Source: Oenococcus sicerae (GTDB taxonomy: Bacteria > Bacillota > Bacilli > Lactobacillales > Lactobacillaceae). From it: a stretch of 64,000 nucleotides of DNA. A model generated the notes under the pieces. That model searched no databases, had not been told where the DNA came from, and was given only the letters and a program-made list of their open reading frames with translations. The stretch lies in contig NZ_CP029684.2 of the NCBI RefSeq assembly GCF_004102045.2, forward strand, positions 1,302,001-1,366,000, written 5' to 3'. Shown one piece after another: positions 60,499 to 64,000 of the stretch. A program made the translations under genes and the position numbers. Every line of letters begins with the position of its first letter. The first letter of the stretch is position 1.

Positions 60499-61919
60499 GC
60501 TTGCTTGTTTAATAATTTTTCTTGTAATCGTGCTAATTTCTCAGTAATGTAAACAGGATATTTATTCGGATTAGTTAATCTTAGTGTTTCTTCCGGCAAT
60601 TCCTGTACCGCTGCTTGAGACTGTTTTTGGATCGCCATGACTGATGGCGAGGTATAAACGACTTTGCCATTGATGAAAATATCTGTTTGCAAGGGCATTG
60701 AATCGAAATTGGATAAGGTGATTTTTTGTTTCGTATCAAGTGGATCGGCGGATCGAACCAGCATTTCAGTTGTTAATTGTTCATTTTTTAGGGCGATTAC
60801 ATCGGCAAATGCTTGATGGCTGTTTTTATTGTACAAGCGATATAAACTTTTGATTCCTGGCAAGGTGACTTTTTCACGGCTGTCGCTAATTTTAATTTTG
60901 GCAACTGTTTGACCGAGATGTTTCACAGCTACAAGCTTATAAACGCCGCTTAAAACAGGGTCGCTAGCGCTTGTAATAAGGTCCTCGCCAACACCAAAAT
61001 TATCAATTGGTGCTTTTTGGTTTAATAGCAAAGATTGAATCGTAGCTTCATTCAGCGCATTAGAAGCTGTGATCTTGGCATTGGGGAAACCAGCATCATC
61101 CAATTGCTTTCTAGCTAATTTGGCCAAGTGTGAAATATCACCGGAATCAATTCTAATACCGACTGGCTGGTGGCCTTTTGCTACCAATTCTTTAAAGACT
61201 TTGATTGCGTTGGGTACACCGGAATTGATCACGTCATAGGTATCAACAAGTAAAGCTGAATTGTCAGGATATAATTCGGCCCATTTTTCAAAGGCCGTTA
61301 ATTCATCAGGAAAGGCTTCGATCCAGCTGTGCGCCATTGTACCAGCTGAAGCAATACCAAACTTTTCAGCTGTCAGTAAATTAGAGGTACTGGCACAACC
61401 ACCGATGACTGCAGCTCGTGCACCAAGGGTGGCTGCCGATGGTCCTTGGGCGCGCCGAGCACCAAATTCCATGATCGGTCGGCCTTGAGCGGCATAGCAG
61501 ATACGCCGCGCTTTGGTGGCGATCAGCGATTGATGATTAATAATATTCAGTAAAATCGTTTCAAACAACTGGGTTTGAATTAAAGGACCGCTGATCGTTA
61601 ACAGCGGTTCACGTGGAAAGACTGGTGTTCCTTCAGGAATAGCTGAAAGATCACCAGAAAAATGAAAGTTTTCTAGGAAAGTCAAAAAATCATCCGTAAA
61701 GAGCTTTAGACTTTGCAGATATGCGAGATCTTCTTGGCTGAAGTGAAAATCAGAAATGACTTCAATCGCCTGGGCTAGACCGGCCGTGACAACAAAGCTG
61801 CCATTATCAGGAACGCGACGAAAAAAAATGTCGAAAACGCCAACTTCTTTTGGCAGGACTTGCTGATAGCCGTTTGCCATGGACAATTCGTAAAGATCGG
61901 TGATCATGGATAGATTCAT
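60492..61919 (-). CDS. pncB: Nicotinate phosphoribosyltransferase
   Basis: 475 residues from ATG 61919; the longer frame to 61961 lacks support. Motifs: MITDLYELSMANGYQQ, VFDIFFRRVPDNGSFVVTAGL, EFGARRAQGPSAATLGARAAVIGG, TMAHSWIEAFPDELTAF, LLVDTYDVINSGVPNAI, GIRIDSGDISHLAKLARK and FGVGEDLITSASDP. It makes nicotinate mononucleotide from nicotinate, PRPP and ATP, starting NAD synthesis from niacin. Its last bases overlap the end of the convergent UvrA-like gene by 7 bp. Confidence 0.95.
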   Translation of the reverse strand: MNLSMITDLYELSMANGYQQVLPKEVGVFDIFFRRVPDNGSFVVTAGLAQAIEVISDFHFSQEDLAYLQSLKLFTDDFLTFLENFHFSGDLSAIPEGTPVFPREPLLTISGPLIQTQLFETILLNIINHQSLIATKARRICYAAQGRPIMEFGARRAQGPSAATLGARAAVIGGCASTSNLLTAEKFGIASAGTMAHSWIEAFPDELTAFEKWAELYPDNSALLVDTYDVINSGVPNAIKVFKELVAKGHQPVGIRIDSGDISHLAKLARKQLDDAGFPNAKITASNALNEATIQSLLLNQKAPIDNFGVGEDLITSASDPVLSGVYKLVAVKHLGQTVAKIKISDSREKVTLPGIKSLYRLYNKNSHQAFADVIALKNEQLTTEMLVRSADPLDTKQKITLSNFDSMPLQTDIFINGKVVYTSPSVMAIQKQSQAAVQELPEETLRLTNPNKYPVYITEKLARLQEKLLNKQAH

Positions 61920-62045
61920 TTTTAAGCTTCTTTCAATACGGAATTTTGATAAGCCGATCAATTCACAAGAAATGTCGATCTATAAAACGGCTTCTTACGC
62001 AACAAGTATAGTATCTCAATTATTGGGCTGTCAATTGAATTCTTT

Positions 62046-62081
62046 TCAAAAAAAACATGCAATTAAGCATGATCTTTTTTA
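62046..62081. terminator. Terminator for the deoxyribosyltransferase gene
   Basis: CATGC and GCATG around AATTAA, with A and T runs on both sides; on the reverse strand it directly follows the gene at 62079-62543. Confidence 0.6.
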
Positions 62082-62543
62082 ATAAACTTGACCCTTGTAA
62101 GGTGCATAAACAATTTGATCGAAATCAAAATTTTTCAAGTCATCGATCGTGATAACTTTTGTTGCACCCATGGCCGGCATTAAATTCACGGCTTGTTTAA
62201 CACCGCTCGGTACGATTAACAGGGTTGGTTTGTGAATCGCGTAAGCATAACCAAGTTCCCAAGCGATCCCTTCATCAGGCTGATCAGGCAAATACATGGC
62301 GGCGATCAGATCACTTGTGTTAATGCCGTTTACATCGCCGTTAAAGGTGGCTAATTGCCATTCTGTATCCTCCAGCAGTTCGGGATGATCAGGGATAGCA
62401 AGTCCTTTATATTGATGATCGAGCGGATAAAAAGAGTGCTGCCAGTCAACTGTCTTGTTTTGTTCGATCAAACTGATGCCTTGTTTCATGTAAGCAGTTT
62501 GACTATCGCTAAACCAAGAACAGGCAAAATAAACTTTGTTCAT
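62079..62543 (-). CDS. Nucleoside 2-deoxyribosyltransferase
   Basis: 154 residues. The N-terminal KVYFACSWFSDSQ and the region DVNGINTSDLIAAMYLPDQPDEGIAWELGYAYAIHKPTLLIV show the family core: the Asp that binds the sugar and the catalytic Glu of AWELG. The enzyme exchanges bases between deoxynucleosides and is typical of lactobacilli and Leuconostocaceae that salvage DNA precursors. Normal length. Confidence 0.93.
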   Translation of the reverse strand: MNKVYFACSWFSDSQTAYMKQGISLIEQNKTVDWQHSFYPLDHQYKGLAIPDHPELLEDTEWQLATFNGDVNGINTSDLIAAMYLPDQPDEGIAWELGYAYAIHKPTLLIVPSGVKQAVNLMPAMGATKVITIDDLKNFDFDQIVYAPYKGQVY

Positions 62544-62705
62544 ATGATAAATCAGCCTTTCATTTCAAAGTAGCAGCACTAATTATACAACGTTGAATTC
62601 TTTATCAAATAATTTTGCGCTTGAAAAGATCTGTTTATTCGGTAATTTTAACGTCATACTATTTTGTTAAACTAACAGCATTATAGGGTTTTAGGAGGCT
62701 GTATT

Positions 62706-63677
62706 ATGACTAAAAGTTATCGTTGGGCCATCGTTGGTCTAGGTGGGATCGCACACAGATTTGCGGCAAATTTTGCCAATAACGATCAGGAATTATATGC
62801 CGTTTGCTCGCGTTCTTTGGACAAAGCAAAACAGTTTGCCAAACAATTTTCTGCTGAAAAAGCATACGATAACTTAACAGATCTGCTCGTTGATCCGAAA
62901 GTCGATATTGTCTATGTCGCAACACCGCATAATTTTCATATTGACACGATTTTACCAGCACTTTTAGCAGGTAAACATGTTTTAAGTGAAAAAGCGATCA
63001 CAATGACCAGTGCTCAGTTAATGGAAGCAAAAAAATTAGCTCAGCAGCAGCAACTGGTTTTAGCTGAGGCGATGACGATTTATCATATGCCGCTATATAC
63101 GAAACTGCATGAGTTTGCTGACGAACATCAGCTAGGCAGACTAAAAATGGTCCAGGCCAGCTTTGGCAGCTATAAAGAAGCTGATCCGACAAATCGTTTC
63201 TTTGATCCGAATCTAGCTGGCGGCGCTCTGCTTGATATTGGTGTTTATGCTTTGGCTTTTGTCCGCGAATTTTTGCAGGGCCGTCCGCAATTGACCGGCA
63301 CGAGTATGCACCGTTTTAGCAGCGGCGTTGATGAAAGTTCAACACTTAGTCTACGCACGGACAAAGATGAATTTGCCACAATTTCACTTACTTTTCGGGC
63401 CAAAATGCCAAAAATGGGTATCGTTGCGTATGAAAAAGGCTATTTTACCGTTTTAGAATATCCACGTGCCAGTCAGGCAACATTTACGGCTTTTGATGGC
63501 AGCGGCCAGCTGATCAGTGCTGGAGAGTCCGACGATGCGATGAAATATGAGATAACTGACATGACGCAGATGATCGAAGGCAAAACAAATAATAGTTTAA
63601 TTAAGACCAGCGATGTAATGGCAATTATGACGCAAGCGCGTCAGCAGTGGGATTATCGTTATCCATTTGAAAACTAA
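62706..63677 (+). CDS. Gfo/Idh/MocA-family oxidoreductase
   Basis: 323 residues, ATG 62706 with TTTAGGAGGC upstream. The Rossmann motif AIVGLGGIAHRFAANF is followed by VDIVYVATPHNFH and HVLSEKAITM, where the EK-type motif marks the nicotinamide site. The C-terminal half (GALLDIGVYALAFVREFLQGRP) is the alpha/beta substrate domain. It is an NAD(P)-dependent sugar or inositol-like dehydrogenase; the exact substrate cannot be told. Confidence 0.88.
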   Translation: MTKSYRWAIVGLGGIAHRFAANFANNDQELYAVCSRSLDKAKQFAKQFSAEKAYDNLTDLLVDPKVDIVYVATPHNFHIDTILPALLAGKHVLSEKAITMTSAQLMEAKKLAQQQQLVLAEAMTIYHMPLYTKLHEFADEHQLGRLKMVQASFGSYKEADPTNRFFDPNLAGGALLDIGVYALAFVREFLQGRPQLTGTSMHRFSSGVDESSTLSLRTDKDEFATISLTFRAKMPKMGIVAYEKGYFTVLEYPRASQATFTAFDGSGQLISAGESDDAMKYEITDMTQMIEGKTNNSLIKTSDVMAIMTQARQQWDYRYPFEN

Positions 63678-63733
63678 CGCATTGCTTAAGGAATTTACAG
63701 ATCCGGAAATGGCCCAGATAATTTGAGGTAAAT

Positions 63734-64000
63734 ATGAAATTTGTTATTGCACCGGATTCATTTAAAGGCAGCTTAACTGCTCGCCAGGCTGCAAATGCTA
63801 TTCACGAAGGCTTGCTGCGCGTTTTCCCAGATGCTGATTATGTCTTAATTCCGATGGCTGATGGTGGCGAGGGGACTGTCCAATCGTTAGTTGACGCCAC
63901 GCATGGGCAATTTTTGACGATGGACGTTTTAGATCCTTTTAAACGTCCGACTGATGCACGTTATGGCTTACTTGGCAATCGCAATACTGCTGTGATCGAA
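63734..64000 (+). CDS. Glycerate kinase, N-terminal part (cut by window edge)
   Basis: ATG 63734 with TTTGAGGTAA upstream opens a frame that runs to the window end. The first 89 residues, MKFVIAPDSFKGSLTARQAA, then EGLLRVFPDADYVLIPMADGGEGTVQSLVDA, are diagnostic of the GlxK family, which phosphorylates D-glycerate. The gene lies 56 bp after the oxidoreductase and may share its transcript. Confidence 0.92.
   Translation, partial: MKFVIAPDSFKGSLTARQAANAIHEGLLRVFPDADYVLIPMADGGEGTVQSLVDATHGQFLTMDVLDPFKRPTDARYGLLGNRNTAVIE

Overview
The window looks like low-GC Firmicute chromosome of the Lactobacillales. The clues are strong AGGAGG ribosome sites, frequent TTG starts, a nucleoside deoxyribosyltransferase, ThiM/ThiE/ThiD/TenA salvage, YkoEDC, LytSR-LrgAB and a small lysine-rich peptide. 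The style of the prophage and the salvage-heavy host genes suggest Oenococcus or another Leuconostocaceae member. The genus is inference; no 16S rRNA or other marker is present.

Region A (1 to about 35,050) is the right-hand part of a temperate siphovirus prophage; integrase, lysogeny switch and most early genes lie left of the window. In order it holds: a truncated DNA methyltransferase, a RusA resolvase and an ArpU-type late regulator; a GNAT plus ASCH accessory pair; a metallophosphoesterase; a tRNA-Phe-like gene; a reverse-strand cassette (AP2-type DNA-binding protein, small HTH protein, acidic protein) with a palindromic promoter; terminases, portal, Prp protease, MuF-type protein, scaffold, decoration protein and major capsid; connectors, major tail protein, frameshifted tail chaperones, tape measure (broken by an in-frame TGA), distal tail protein and a 1,489-residue tail hub/fibre; two holin-like proteins and a GH25 endolysin.

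The accessory zone after the lysin (28.0-34.6 kb) carries a membrane protein, a three-gene module (C5 cytosine methyltransferase, MORC-like GHKL ATPase, and a nuclease with DUF3578 and DUF3883-like domains), small peptides, an anchored exported protein and a candidate small RNA. A probable attR with tandem integrase-arm-like repeats follows near 34.9-35.1 kb.

Region B (35.1-64 kb) is host chromosome: a TMEM175-type channel, arsenate reductase, CsbD, a FluC fluoride-channel pair, two divergent TPP-riboswitch operons (tenA-thiD-thiE-thiM and ykoEDC), two SDR enzymes, a YdcZ-type transporter, PLP synthase PdxST, a secreted EndA-type nuclease, a MarR regulator, LytSR with LrgAB, an AEC transporter, glutathione peroxidase, a short UvrA paralogue, nicotinate phosphoribosyltransferase, nucleoside deoxyribosyltransferase, a Gfo/Idh oxidoreductase and a truncated glycerate kinase.

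Three points stand out. First, the phage encodes its own Prp protease, and scaffold, capsid and major tail protein all start with the Prp-type motif NLQRFA. Second, a MORC-type restriction-modification module rides in the accessory zone. Third, the tape measure gene has a nonsense codon, so the prophage may be unable to make tails while still supplying accessory functions to the host.
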